Assembly: GCF_001696615.3 (NCBI RefSeq)
Contig: NZ_CP032279.1
Span: 1,302,001-1,366,000 of the forward strand
Length of the DNA stretch: 64,000 nucleotides
From: Acinetobacter sp. WCHAc010034
GTDB taxonomy: Bacteria; Pseudomonadota; Gammaproteobacteria; Pseudomonadales; Moraxellaceae
Reading direction: 5' to 3'
The position numbers and the translations under genes were made by a program. Positions 49,137 through 57,806 of this stretch are shown here, piece after piece. Under the pieces are notes generated by a model that saw nothing but the letters and a program-made list of their open reading frames with translations, had not been told where the DNA came from and did no database searches. Positions within the stretch are counted from its first letter, which is position 1; every line of letters begins with the position of its first letter.

Positions 49137-49174
49137 AAAAGCCCATAAAAAATAAAGACTTTTTATGGACTTTA
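49137..49174 (-). terminator. Terminator of baeR
   Basis: Stem built on CCATAAAAA / TTTTTATGG with outer AAAGT/GCTTT pairing, and T8 following on the minus strand; about 30 bases past the baeR stop and just before the lipoprotein gene. Confidence 0.75.
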
Positions 49175-49199
49175 CAATGGCTTTAAAATTATATTTATA

Positions 49200-49886
49200 T
49201 TATTCCTCAGGATATTCAAAGCGGTAGCCCACACCGTACACCGCCTGAATCCACTCATGGCGGTTTCCGGTTTCAGCAGCGTCAGAAATTTTGCGGCGCA
49301 GGTTTTTAATGTGGCTGTCAATCACCCGGTCCGCTACATCAAAGCTGTCCGGATTAATATGATCCAGCAGCTGCGCGCGCGAATACACCTGACCGACATG
49401 CTCTAAAAACAGTTCCAGCAGGCGGAATTCGGTCGGGGTTAAATTCAGGGACTTCTGCTGATACCAGATGCGCTGCTGCGCCTTGTCCATGCGGAACAGG
49501 CCGCTGCTTTCAGGCTCCGCCTTGCGCTCAAGGCGGCGCAGCACCGCCTGCACGCGGGCAACCAGCTCTTTCGGGCTGAACGGCTTGCAGACATAGTCAT
49601 CCGCGCCCATGTTCAGGCCCAGCACGCGGTCAATTTCTTCGGTGCGCGCAGTCACCATAATAATCGGCAGATCAGACTGTTCGCGCACTTTGCGGCAAAT
49701 GGTCAAGCCGTCCATGCGCGGCACCATCAAATCAAGAATCATCAGGCTGGGCTTGCGCTGCATAAAGCTTTCATACGCCTCCTGCCCGTCATGAAACATG
49801 CTGACTGCAAAACCAGCTGCCTCCAGATAATCGCGCACCAGCTGCGCAAGTTCCGTTTCATCTTCAACCAGCATGATATGCTTCAT
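49200..49886 (-). CDS. baeR: OmpR-family response regulator BaeR
   Basis: 228 residues. Receiver domain with the acidic pocket (VEDE), phospho-acceptor Asp52 (LDLMVPRMDG), conserved Thr/Lys (IIMVTAR, Lys101 in CKPFSP) and a winged-helix DNA-binding domain (LTPTEFRLLELFLEH ... VDSHIKNLRRKI-type). It matches BaeR of Acinetobacter, part of the envelope-stress BaeSR system that in A. baumannii influences AdeABC and other efflux genes. Ten bases downstream of baeS. Confidence 0.93.
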   Translation of the reverse strand: MKHIMLVEDETELAQLVRDYLEAAGFAVSMFHDGQEAYESFMQRKPSLMILDLMVPRMDGLTICRKVREQSDLPIIMVTARTEEIDRVLGLNMGADDYVCKPFSPKELVARVQAVLRRLERKAEPESSGLFRMDKAQQRIWYQQKSLNLTPTEFRLLELFLEHVGQVYSRAQLLDHINPDSFDVADRVIDSHIKNLRRKISDAAETGNRHEWIQAVYGVGYRFEYPEE

Positions 49887-49896
49887 GTTTCTGTCC

Positions 49897-51573
49897 TTAT
49901 TGTTTCATCTGTTTGGGAAAAGTCAGCCTGCAGCGCAAGCCGCCTAAGGGCGAATGCTCAAAACTGAGCTCGCCGCCCAGGGCTTTGGCCATTTTCACCG
50001 ACAGCGCCAGGCCTAAGCCTGTGCCGCCGGTGGCGCGGGTGCGCGAATCATCCGCGCGGTAAAAGCGTTCGCCCAGCTGCGCCAGCTGCGCATCCGTCAA
50101 GCCGTAGGGGCTGTCATCGACATACAGCGTCCACTGCGAAGCATCCTGCTCAGCATGCACATGCACCTGCCCGCCCGCTTCAGTATAGCGGATGCTGTTG
50201 CCCAGCAGGTTCAGCATAATCTGCTTAAAGCGGTCGATGTCCAGCTGCAGCAGGCAGCCTTCGCCCTGCGCGGTGACCGTCAAGCCGGCCTGATCCAACT
50301 TCGGCCTGAAATTTTCAATTTCCTGCAGCGCGGCTTCCCACGGATCGACCTCCGTCAGATAGCACTGCAGCTGCTGCGCTTCAGCCTGCGCCAAATCGGC
50401 CAAATCCTGCGTCAGCTTTTTCAAGCTGTTGACCTGCCCCAGCATTGAGGCAAAATGCTCCGGCGTCGGCTTGCGGATGCCGTCCTGCATCGCTTCAATC
50501 TGCGCCTGCAACACCGCCAGCGGGGTTTTCAGTTCATGCGATGTATCAGCCACCCATTGCCTGCGCGAAGTTTCATGCTGATCCAGAATCACCGCCAGCT
50601 GATTCAGCTCATTGGATAAATCGCCCAGCTCATCATTGCGGTTGACCTTCACCTGATGCTGATAGTTGCCTTTGGTCAGCTCGCGCGTGCCGTTCAGCAG
50701 GCGCTGGATCGGCTTCCTGAAATACGCCGCCAGCAGCAGCGAGGCGATCAGGCTGGCGATAAAGCTCAAGCCGTAGACCAGCAGCAGGTAGCGCTTCTGC
50801 TTGCTGAAGAAGTTGATGCTCAAGGCGTCATCCTGATCCAGCACCGGCTTCAGCCCCAGATAGCCGACCACTTGATTTTTCACAATAATTGGCCGGTAGG
50901 AAATCTGATCTTCCGAAGGTTCGCCCACCACAAACTGCCGCTTTGCATCGTATAGGGACAGGCGCGAACTGAGGCCCAGGCGGTCCGGCATTTGAATAAA
51001 CTGCTTTTTGCCGCTGCTGTTCGGCATAGCCGGCGGAAGCGGCGGCTTCTTGCCGTCTTTGGTTTCTTTCGGTTCAGCCGGGCGGAACACATGCTGATTG
51101 GCGCTGAGCGGAAATTTTAAGCCCTCAAAAGGCTGAAATTCTGAAGGCAGATTCAGCTCCAGCAGCCTCAGCTCATCCAGATCGACCGGCTGCTTGCTGG
51201 GCTGCTGCATGCCGGTGACATTAAACATGGTATTAGTATTGTCCTGAAAATAGCGCTGCTGCAGGGCAATGTCGTATTGGCGGCGCAGCCACCAGCGCGA
51301 CAGGCGGTCATAGTCATCCGGCCCCGCCTTGCCTTCCATCTGCAGAATCTGCGCCTGAATCGCATTGCCCCAGTCATGGTAGATATCATAAACTTCGGCC
51401 AGATTGCCAATCAGCTGATCCAGCTTCTGCATTTCCACATCGGACACATACTTGGTGAAGTTGCGCTGCATATTCCAGTGCAGCACGCCTAAGCTGACTG
51501 TGGTAATGACGAGCGTCGTCAGCAGCACGGTCAGGAATAAGCGCAAGGCAATGGGCACACGGCGGATTTTCAA
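49897..51573 (-). CDS. baeS: BaeS sensor histidine kinase
   Basis: 558 residues. Transmembrane helices at about 11-32 and 262-284 enclose a periplasmic sensor domain of some 230 residues with a Pro/Lys-rich stretch; then HAMP, a DHp domain with phospho-His347 (DTSHELKTPLAVLQ) and an ATPase domain with N-box LNLLGNSIRYT and GTGLGLAL. The G1 box reads VDDSPYGL where many kinases have DxGPG, a variant seen in BaeS relatives. The gene starts with TTG at 51573; no ATG fits the conserved N-terminus. Operon baeS-baeR. The -10 TACAAT at 51604-51609 (minus strand) may be its promoter. Confidence 0.92.
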   Translation of the reverse strand: MKIRRVPIALRLFLTVLLTTLVITTVSLGVLHWNMQRNFTKYVSDVEMQKLDQLIGNLAEVYDIYHDWGNAIQAQILQMEGKAGPDDYDRLSRWWLRRQYDIALQQRYFQDNTNTMFNVTGMQQPSKQPVDLDELRLLELNLPSEFQPFEGLKFPLSANQHVFRPAEPKETKDGKKPPLPPAMPNSSGKKQFIQMPDRLGLSSRLSLYDAKRQFVVGEPSEDQISYRPIIVKNQVVGYLGLKPVLDQDDALSINFFSKQKRYLLLVYGLSFIASLIASLLLAAYFRKPIQRLLNGTRELTKGNYQHQVKVNRNDELGDLSNELNQLAVILDQHETSRRQWVADTSHELKTPLAVLQAQIEAMQDGIRKPTPEHFASMLGQVNSLKKLTQDLADLAQAEAQQLQCYLTEVDPWEAALQEIENFRPKLDQAGLTVTAQGEGCLLQLDIDRFKQIMLNLLGNSIRYTEAGGQVHVHAEQDASQWTLYVDDSPYGLTDAQLAQLGERFYRADDSRTRATGGTGLGLALSVKMAKALGGELSFEHSPLGGLRCRLTFPKQMKQ

Positions 51574-51705
51574 TAGCGCAGCTCAGTTTTTTCGATACCG
51601 CTTATTGTAGCGAACACGGCCTCAAAAAGCCCTCCATTGTTTCTTCATCATTATTATTTAATCTTAAGCGCATCAGATAAAGCTTTTCCGGCGTTGGAGA
51701 TCAGC

Positions 51706-52329
51706 ATGCATAACATCACAAAAACAGCTTTAATCGGTGCAGGGATTTTATCCATGGGCGCGCTGGCGGCGTGCCAGTCCCCCAATGCGGCAAAAGAAAT
51801 GCAGCATCCGCAAAACATGCACGGCGCGCAGCATCAGCGCGGCATGACGCCGGAACAGCACGAGCAGATGCAGCGGATGCGCGCGGAACGCCATGACATG
51901 ATGAAGCAGATCCGCCAGGCCTGCGGCGGCAAAACGCCGGGCGCTGCGGTTCAAGTTTCAGCCGGCGGCAGAACGGTGGACGGCACCTGCATTATGGGCT
52001 TTAAAGCGGATAAGCCGGCGCGCGGAGAGCATGCAATGCCTGACGGGCACCGCCCAATGCACGGCAGCATGCATGGCTCGATGCACATGCAGCGCGGCGA
52101 AGCGCTGACCGACGCCAAGCGCGCGGAACTCACCCGGCAGTTTGACCAGCGCCTGGCGCAGCGCCAAGCCATGCAGCAGGCGGTGCAAAAAGCCTGCCTA
52201 GGCAAGGCGGACGGTGCTGCGGTTCAAATCAAGGCCGGCGCGCAAACCATTGACGGCAAGTGCGAAGTGCGCTTCCAGCCGAAAATGCCGATGCACCCGG
52301 CAGCCCCTGCGCCCGCCAAGGCAATGTAG
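51706..52329 (+). CDS. His/Met-rich lipoprotein with internal duplication, Spy/CpxP-like
   Basis: About 207 residues. Signal peptide with lipobox ALAAC (Cys23). The mature protein has a helical segment with LTxxQ-like motif (MTPEQHEQMQRMRAERHDMM), then a repeat of about 50 residues: a helix ending QIRQAC, C73 ... C95 (GGKTPGAAVQ, VDGTC) and again helix, C164 ... C186 (LGKADGAAVQ, IDGKC), both 22 residues apart. Between them a HGSMHGSMHM tract is rich in His and Met. This fits a metal-responsive or metal-binding stress lipoprotein. It is divergent from baeS; Spy is a classic BaeR target in E. coli, so the link is plausible. GGAG ribosome-binding site at 51706. Confidence 0.72.
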   Translation: MHNITKTALIGAGILSMGALAACQSPNAAKEMQHPQNMHGAQHQRGMTPEQHEQMQRMRAERHDMMKQIRQACGGKTPGAAVQVSAGGRTVDGTCIMGFKADKPARGEHAMPDGHRPMHGSMHGSMHMQRGEALTDAKRAELTRQFDQRLAQRQAMQQAVQKACLGKADGAAVQIKAGAQTIDGKCEVRFQPKMPMHPAAPAPAKAM

Positions 52330-52354
52330 GGCCGCAGGCTCGGCCAAAGACCCG

Positions 52355-52377
52355 AAGGCGCTTTATGCGCCTTTTTT
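52355..52377 (+). terminator. Terminator of the His/Met-rich lipoprotein gene
   Basis: Seven-bp stem AAGGCGC / GCGCCTT with a five-base loop followed by TTTT, 25 bases past the stop. Confidence 0.85.
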
Positions 52378-52635
52378 GCTGGACATAACTTTTTACGCTT
52401 TTTGACTATTTGTGTCATTCCAATTCGCACAAAACCATTTACACTCAATGCACTTAGCATTTTCAAGCCATAAATCTTTGACTTTACAGTCACTAAGAAA
52501 ACCCTTAGAAAAGCTTGTACCTAATTAGAAGATGTTGCAGGATTAAGCCATTCATATACGCGTCAGCGAAGATGCGTCTAATCTCAATTTACAGGATAAT
52601 AACGCTGGTTCCACACCAGTATTGAGGAAACCGAT
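52378..52635 (+). other. Upstream region of the first acyl-CoA dehydrogenase gene
   Basis: About 260 bases without a gene. Two TTGACT-like sixmers (about 52402 and 52480) could be -35 elements, but no well-placed -10 was found. The ribosome-binding site TGAGGAAAC precedes the ATG at 52636. Confidence 0.45.
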
Positions 52636-54438
52636 ATGCCACAATACAAAGCGCCCTTACGTGATATGCAATTCGTTTTGCATGAATTATTAAATGCTGA
52701 AGAACATTACGCAAAACTGCCTGCATTCCAAGAAACCGTAAGCCGTGAATTGGTTGACCAGTATTTAGAAGCCGCTGCGGACTTCTGCGAAAACGAACTG
52801 TCTCCGCTGAACCAAGTCGGCGACCGCGAAGGCTGCACATGGAACGACGGCGTGGTGACTACGCCTACCGGCTTTAAAGAAGCCTATAAAAAATACATCG
52901 AGCTGGGCTTCCCGTCGCTTTCTGCGGAAGAGCAGTACGGCGGCCAAGGCCTGCCGGTTTCCCTGGGCAACGTCATTTCTGAAATGGTCGGCACGGCAAA
53001 CTGGGCATGGGGCATGTACCCGGGCCTGTCGCACGGCGCTGTGCGCACTTTAGAGCACCACGGCTCTCAGGAGCAGAAAGACACTTACCTGCCGAATCTG
53101 GTTTCAGGCGTCTGGACCGGCACCATGTGCCTGACCGAATCGCATGCCGGTTCTGACCTGGGCATCATCCGCACCAAGGCTGAACCGAATGCTGACGGCA
53201 GCTATGCAATCACCGGCGAGAAGATCTTCATCTCCGCAGGCGAACACGACATGGCGGACAACATCGTTCACATCGTGCTTGCCCGCCTTCCGGGCGCGCC
53301 GAAAGGCACCAAAGGCATTTCCCTGTTCATTGTGCCTAAATTCAGCGTCAATGCTGACGGTTCTCTAGGCGAGCGCAATGCTGTGCGCTGCGGCTCCATC
53401 GAGCACAAAATGGGGATCCACGGCAACTCAACCTGCGTCATCAACTTTGACAACGCTCAAGGCTTCCTGATCGGGCCGGAAAACCGCGGCCTGAACTGCA
53501 TGTTCACTTTCATGAACACTGCGCGCATCGGCACGGCCATTCAAGGCCTGTCTGCATCTGAAGGCGCTTTCCAGGGCGCATTGGCCTACGCGAAAGACCG
53601 CCTGGCAATGCGCGCGCTGTCTGGCCCGAAAGCGCCGGAAAAAGAAGCCGATCCTATCATCGTGCACCCAGCTGTGCGCAACATGCTGCTGACGCAAAAA
53701 TCATTTGCTGAAGCGGGCCGCGCGCTGGTTTACCTGCTGTCCCTGCATGCGGACACCGTAGAGCAAGGCGCGACTGAAGAAGAGCGCAAGGCTTCCGACA
53801 ACATCCTGTCGCTGCTGACGCCTATCGCCAAAGCGTTCCTGACCGAAACCGGTTCTGAGTCCGCCAAGCACGGCGTGCAGGTATTCGGCGGCCACGGCTT
53901 CATTTCTGAACACGGCATGGAGCAGATTGTCCGCGATACGCGCATTTCCTGCCTGTACGAAGGCACCACTGAAATTCAGGCGCTGGACTTGCTGGGCCGC
54001 AAAGTGCTGGGCACGCAAGGCGCAATGCTGAAAGACTTCACCAAGATCATTCATAAATTTGCTGAAGCGAATAAAGACAATGAGGCGATGAAGGAATTTG
54101 TTGAGCCGCTGGCTGCGCTGAACAAAGAATGGGGCGACTTGACCATGCAGATCGGCATGCGCGCCATGCAGAACCCTGAAGAAGTCGGCGCTGCTGCGGT
54201 AGACTACCTGTACTTCTCCGGCTATGTAACACTGGCTTACCTGTGGGCACGCATGGCGCTGACAGCTCAGGAAGCTTTAGCTGCCGGCACGACCGAGGTT
54301 GATTTCTACAACGCCAAAGTCACCACTGCCCGCTTCTACTTCAAGAAAATCCTGCCGCGCGTCCGCTCTCATGTAGAAGTTATCGCAGGCGGTTTGGAGC
54401 CGTTGATGTCTTTGGATGCTGAACACTTTGCTTTCTAA
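52636..54438 (+). CDS. Acyl-CoA dehydrogenase, large (600-residue) class, copy 1
   Basis: 600-residue flavoprotein of the acyl-CoA dehydrogenase family with an extra C-terminal domain (DmdC / 3-methylmercaptopropionyl-CoA dehydrogenase-like architecture). Visible: N-terminal helical part, FAD/substrate middle domain with MCLTESHAGSDLG and ITGEKIFISAGEHDMADN, the loop KGISLFIVPKF, and C-terminal QVFGGHGFISEHGMEQIVRD and LYEGTTEIQALDLLGRK. It catalyses FAD-dependent alpha,beta-dehydrogenation of an acyl-CoA, probably feeding the beta-oxidation pathway; chain-length preference cannot be read. It has a close tandem paralogue downstream. Confidence 0.88.
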   Translation: MPQYKAPLRDMQFVLHELLNAEEHYAKLPAFQETVSRELVDQYLEAAADFCENELSPLNQVGDREGCTWNDGVVTTPTGFKEAYKKYIELGFPSLSAEEQYGGQGLPVSLGNVISEMVGTANWAWGMYPGLSHGAVRTLEHHGSQEQKDTYLPNLVSGVWTGTMCLTESHAGSDLGIIRTKAEPNADGSYAITGEKIFISAGEHDMADNIVHIVLARLPGAPKGTKGISLFIVPKFSVNADGSLGERNAVRCGSIEHKMGIHGNSTCVINFDNAQGFLIGPENRGLNCMFTFMNTARIGTAIQGLSASEGAFQGALAYAKDRLAMRALSGPKAPEKEADPIIVHPAVRNMLLTQKSFAEAGRALVYLLSLHADTVEQGATEEERKASDNILSLLTPIAKAFLTETGSESAKHGVQVFGGHGFISEHGMEQIVRDTRISCLYEGTTEIQALDLLGRKVLGTQGAMLKDFTKIIHKFAEANKDNEAMKEFVEPLAALNKEWGDLTMQIGMRAMQNPEEVGAAAVDYLYFSGYVTLAYLWARMALTAQEALAAGTTEVDFYNAKVTTARFYFKKILPRVRSHVEVIAGGLEPLMSLDAEHFAF

Positions 54439-54456
54439 TACGGCATTCTAAAAAAC

Positions 54457-54472
54457 TGTACTCATGAGTACA
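54457..54472. repeat. Perfect 16-bp palindrome between the two acyl-CoA dehydrogenase genes
   Basis: TGTACTCATGAGTACA, a perfect palindrome just past the first gene's stop and directly before its terminator. It could be a regulator site or part of the 3' end structure; no function is assigned. Confidence 0.5.
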
Positions 54473-54474
54473 CA

Positions 54475-54516
54475 AAAGAAAAAGGACTGCCAAAGTAATG
54501 ACGGTCCTTTTTCTTT
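54475..54516 (+). terminator. Terminator between the tandem acyl-CoA dehydrogenase genes
   Basis: Thirteen-bp stem AAAGAAAAAGGAC / GTCCTTTTTCTTT around a 16-base loop, T-rich on the plus strand. The two paralogues are therefore probably transcribed separately. Confidence 0.82.
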
Positions 54517-54619
54517 ATAAATACAGATAAATGTTAATCCTTAGTCCTATAACATGCGCAAAATACAGCGTTTAGACTGACGGTTTCCCCCAATTTAAAC
54601 AAAAACAGGTGTCCGAATC

Positions 54620-56401
54620 ATGCCAATTTATAACGCGCCGCTCGCAGATATGAAATTCATCCTCAATGATGTATTCAATGCAGAACAATTCTGGCAAGCC
54701 AATGAAAATCTGGCGCATGTTGATGCTGCGACAGCAGAAGCCATTCTGGAAGAAATGGCCAAGTTCGCGCAAAACGTCACGCATCCGCTGAACCGCACCG
54801 GCGATGAAGAAGGCGCAAAATATGAAAACGGCAAGGTCACCACGCCTGCCGGCTTTAAAGAAGCCTTCAAGCAGTATGCGGAAGGCGGCTGGATCGGCTT
54901 AGCGGCTGATGAAGAATGGGGCGGCCAAGGCATGCCGAAAATGCTGACGGTGCTTGCAGATGAAATGCTGTTCGCCACCAACCCGTCCTTCATGCTTTAC
55001 CCGCTGCTGTCTGTCGGCGCCGGCATGGCCTTAAGCAGCTATGCATCGCAGGAGCAGAAAGAAACCTATCTGCCTAAAATCTATTCCGGCGAATGGTCAG
55101 GCACCATGTGCCTGACTGAACCGCATGCAGGCACAGACTTAGGCATTATCAAAACCAAAGCGGAACGCAATGCCGACGGCAGCTACAGCATCACCGGCAC
55201 GAAAATCTTCATTACCGGCGGCGACCACGATCTGGCTGAAAACATCATCCACTTAGTCTTGGCGAAAACGCCGGATGCGCCGGCAGGCTCGCGCGGCATT
55301 TCCCTGTTCATCGTGCCGAAATTCCTGGTCAATGCGGACGGCTCTTTGGGTGAGCGCAATGCGGCTGGCCCGGGCTCAATCGAGCACAAGATGGGCATTA
55401 AGGCTTCCGCCACCTGCGTGATGAACTTTGACGGCGCGGAAGGCTACCTGGTAGGCAAAGAAAATGAAGGCCTGGCTGCCATGTTCGTAATGATGAACTA
55501 TGAGCGCCTATCGATGGGCATTCAGGGCTTAGGCGCGTCCGAATTCGCCTACCAGAATGCCGCGCAGTACGCCACTGACCGCATTCAAGGCCGCAGCGCT
55601 TCCGGCGTGAAGTCGCCGAACAAAGCCGCCGACAGCATTCTGGTGCACGGCGATGTGCGCCGCATGCTGCTGAATGCGCGCGCCAATAACGAAGCATCGC
55701 GCGCATTTGCGGTATATGTCGGCCAGCAGCTGGACATCACCAAATTCTCTACCGATGCCGAAGCGGTGAAAAAGGCCAATGACCGCGTTGCCCTGCTGAC
55801 GCCAATTGCCAAAGCCTACTTAACCGACACCGCATTCCAGGCGACGCTGGATGCGCAGATGGTCTTCGGCGGCCACGGCTTTATCCGCGAATGGGGCATG
55901 GAGCAGTGCGTGCGCGACTTGCGCATCGCGCAAATTTACGAAGGCACCAACGGCGTGCAGTCGCAAGACTTGATTGGCCGCAAAACCATTAAATGCAAGG
56001 GTGAATTCATTGCAGAATACATTCAGGAAATCCGCGATTTCGCCAATGGCCTGGATGCGGATCTGAATTTCATCAAAGACGCCACTTTGGATGCAGCCAC
56101 TGAAGTCGAAGCCGTAACCCAGTACGTTCTGGAAGCTGCCCGTGAAAATGCGGAATTTTCCAATTCGGCAGCAGTAGATTACCTGCATGCGGTTGGCCTG
56201 CTGAGCTTCTCTTATATGTTTGCGCGCATTGCCAATGCAGCCAAAGCCAAAGACGGCGCGTTCTATCAGAACAAGCTGGCGCTGGCCCTGTACTTCGTGC
56301 AGCGCATCCTGCCTGAACTGGCGCTGCGCATTGCGAAAGTCAAAGCGGGCGCTGAAGTAGTGATGAACTTCAGCGAAGATTACTTTACAAATCAAGCTTA
56401 A
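54620..56401 (+). CDS. Acyl-CoA dehydrogenase, large class, copy 2
   Basis: 593-residue paralogue of the upstream enzyme, with the same domain order and the same diagnostic motifs (MCLTEPHAGTDLG, ITGTKIFITGGDHDLAEN, FGGHGFIREWGMEQCVRDL, IYEGTNGVQSQDLIGRK). It differs at many positions, so the duplication is old, and separate promoters suggest different inducers or substrates. No other beta-oxidation gene lies in the window. Confidence 0.88.
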   Translation: MPIYNAPLADMKFILNDVFNAEQFWQANENLAHVDAATAEAILEEMAKFAQNVTHPLNRTGDEEGAKYENGKVTTPAGFKEAFKQYAEGGWIGLAADEEWGGQGMPKMLTVLADEMLFATNPSFMLYPLLSVGAGMALSSYASQEQKETYLPKIYSGEWSGTMCLTEPHAGTDLGIIKTKAERNADGSYSITGTKIFITGGDHDLAENIIHLVLAKTPDAPAGSRGISLFIVPKFLVNADGSLGERNAAGPGSIEHKMGIKASATCVMNFDGAEGYLVGKENEGLAAMFVMMNYERLSMGIQGLGASEFAYQNAAQYATDRIQGRSASGVKSPNKAADSILVHGDVRRMLLNARANNEASRAFAVYVGQQLDITKFSTDAEAVKKANDRVALLTPIAKAYLTDTAFQATLDAQMVFGGHGFIREWGMEQCVRDLRIAQIYEGTNGVQSQDLIGRKTIKCKGEFIAEYIQEIRDFANGLDADLNFIKDATLDAATEVEAVTQYVLEAARENAEFSNSAAVDYLHAVGLLSFSYMFARIANAAKAKDGAFYQNKLALALYFVQRILPELALRIAKVKAGAEVVMNFSEDYFTNQA

Positions 56402-56415
56402 TTAAGTTCAAGCCT

Positions 56416-56442
56416 AAAAAGCCTGCATCAGCAGGCTTTTTT
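56416..56442. terminator. Bidirectional terminator between acyl-CoA dehydrogenase 2 and the PaiB-like gene
   Basis: Stem AAAAAGCCTGC / GCAGGCTTTTTT with a four-base ATCA loop between converging genes. Confidence 0.85.
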
Positions 56443-56443
56443 A

Positions 56444-57073
56444 TTATTCAGGAAAATGCCTGCGGATCGATTGGGACATTTCCGGATGGCTCTGCTCCAA
56501 TGCCTTGGCCACACCTTCCGCATCGGGTTTGGTCCGATTTTGACTGACTTTAAACTTGCCGACCATAGAGATGATTTCAATCTCTACAGCTGCAATTTTA
56601 CTCAGCTGATCCCGCATAAAATCCTGCGGCGCATCGCCCATCTTCCACGGCACTGGCTGCTGAGCTTCATGCTGCCGCGTCAGCCGCGCCAAAATACCCC
56701 GCAGATATTTTTCATCCGCTACGCAGCGGATCCGGCCTTTTACATGAACCGCGCGGTAATTCCACGTTGGCACAGCCCGGTGATCCGCCAGTTTGGAGGG
56801 ATACCCGTTTGGCGAGATATAGGCCTGATCTGCATGAAAAACAGCATAAACGCTGCGCGGCTTTTCCAGCAGCTGAGCCAAAGGATTCGCTTTTGCAATA
56901 TGCCCTCTGAGCACGCCGCATTGCCCATCCGCATGCGCATACTCCAGCGGAATATGATTGACCTCAAGTTCGCCGTCATCACCAGCCGCAATCAGCGTGG
57001 CTAAAGGATAGCGCTGCATCAGCGCCGCCAGCTCTGCGCAGTCTTCTTCTTTAAAATGTTCGGGTAAATACAT
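56444..57073 (-). CDS. FMN-binding PaiB-family protein
   Basis: About 209 residues. PaiB-like FMN-binding split-barrel protein; members are annotated as negative transcriptional regulators (sporulation/protease in Bacillus) or FMN-dependent proteins, but most bacterial ones have no known target. Visible: PLATLIAAGDDGELEVNHIPLEY near the N-terminus, YISPNGYPSK, and VPTWNYRAVHVKGRIRCV. The frame extends upstream to 57121, but the ATG at 57073 has GAGG eight bases before it. Convergent with the acyl-CoA dehydrogenase. Confidence 0.87.
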   Translation of the reverse strand: MYLPEHFKEEDCAELAALMQRYPLATLIAAGDDGELEVNHIPLEYAHADGQCGVLRGHIAKANPLAQLLEKPRSVYAVFHADQAYISPNGYPSKLADHRAVPTWNYRAVHVKGRIRCVADEKYLRGILARLTRQHEAQQPVPWKMGDAPQDFMRDQLSKIAAVEIEIISMVGKFKVSQNRTKPDAEGVAKALEQSHPEMSQSIRRHFPE

Positions 57074-57213
57074 CGGGCAGGCCTCAGCAGAATTAATCGC
57101 CAGCAGGCAATTTAGCACCATTTATTTCAGCGGAAAACAGAAAAATTCCGTCATGTGCATGAAATTTGCATAGTTTTTAATGGTATAAAATCAGCATAGA
57201 TCAGGAGGAAAGC

Positions 57214-57711
57214 ATGAGCAATAAAGATCCCCGGGTTGAGAAAATTGAAATCCTCCTCGACAAATTCGGCAACATCGCCGTAGAAAGCTTTCACTATATC
57301 GCGCTGTTTATTATCGGCTGTATGGTCATCTGGTCGGCCGGGCATACCGTTTTTGAAATTCTGGCCGTCAAGCAGTTCGCCACCATTGACGATATTCTTT
57401 TGCTGTTCATTTACCTTGAACTGGGCGCCATGGTCGGGATTTATTTCAAAACCAACCACATGCCTGTGCGCTTCCTGATTTACATCGCCATTACCGCCCT
57501 GACCCGCCTGCTGATCTCGGATATTCAGCATGACCATAAAGCGGACATGGATCTGGTGATTATCACCGGTTCAATTCTGATTCTGGCTTTTGCGATTTTA
57601 GTGGTGCGCTTCGCCTCATGGAATTTTCCGTCGGTCATCCGCGAAAAGCGCAGTGAAAAGCCCCTGCCCGAAGGCAAAACCCCGCGCCCGCAGGATGATG
57701 AGCTGGCTTAA
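57214..57711 (+). CDS. psiE: PsiE-family phosphate-starvation-inducible membrane protein
   Basis: 165 residues with four hydrophobic helices (about 24-47, 58-80, 85-106 and 118-140). Matches the PsiE family, induced by phosphate starvation in E. coli, role unknown. A very good CAGGAGGAAAGC ribosome-binding site precedes the ATG, and TATAAA at 57184-57189 may be the -10 box. No pho box was recognised. The charged C-terminal tail (IREKRSEKPLPEGKTPRPQDD) is cytosolic. Confidence 0.85.
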   Translation: MSNKDPRVEKIEILLDKFGNIAVESFHYIALFIIGCMVIWSAGHTVFEILAVKQFATIDDILLLFIYLELGAMVGIYFKTNHMPVRFLIYIAITALTRLLISDIQHDHKADMDLVIITGSILILAFAILVVRFASWNFPSVIREKRSEKPLPEGKTPRPQDDELA

Positions 57712-57724
57712 TTCATCAGAAAAT

Positions 57725-57748
57725 CCCCGCTTGACCACAGCGGGGCTT
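57725..57748 (+). terminator. Weak hairpin after psiE
   Basis: Seven-bp stem CCCCGCT / AGCGGGG with a seven-base loop and only a short T run; tentative terminator. Confidence 0.4.
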
Positions 57749-57806
57749 GCGCGCAGATTTCCGGGCTTGAAAACAGCCCCCATCCTTCAAAGCAGCCGCA
57801 ATCGCC

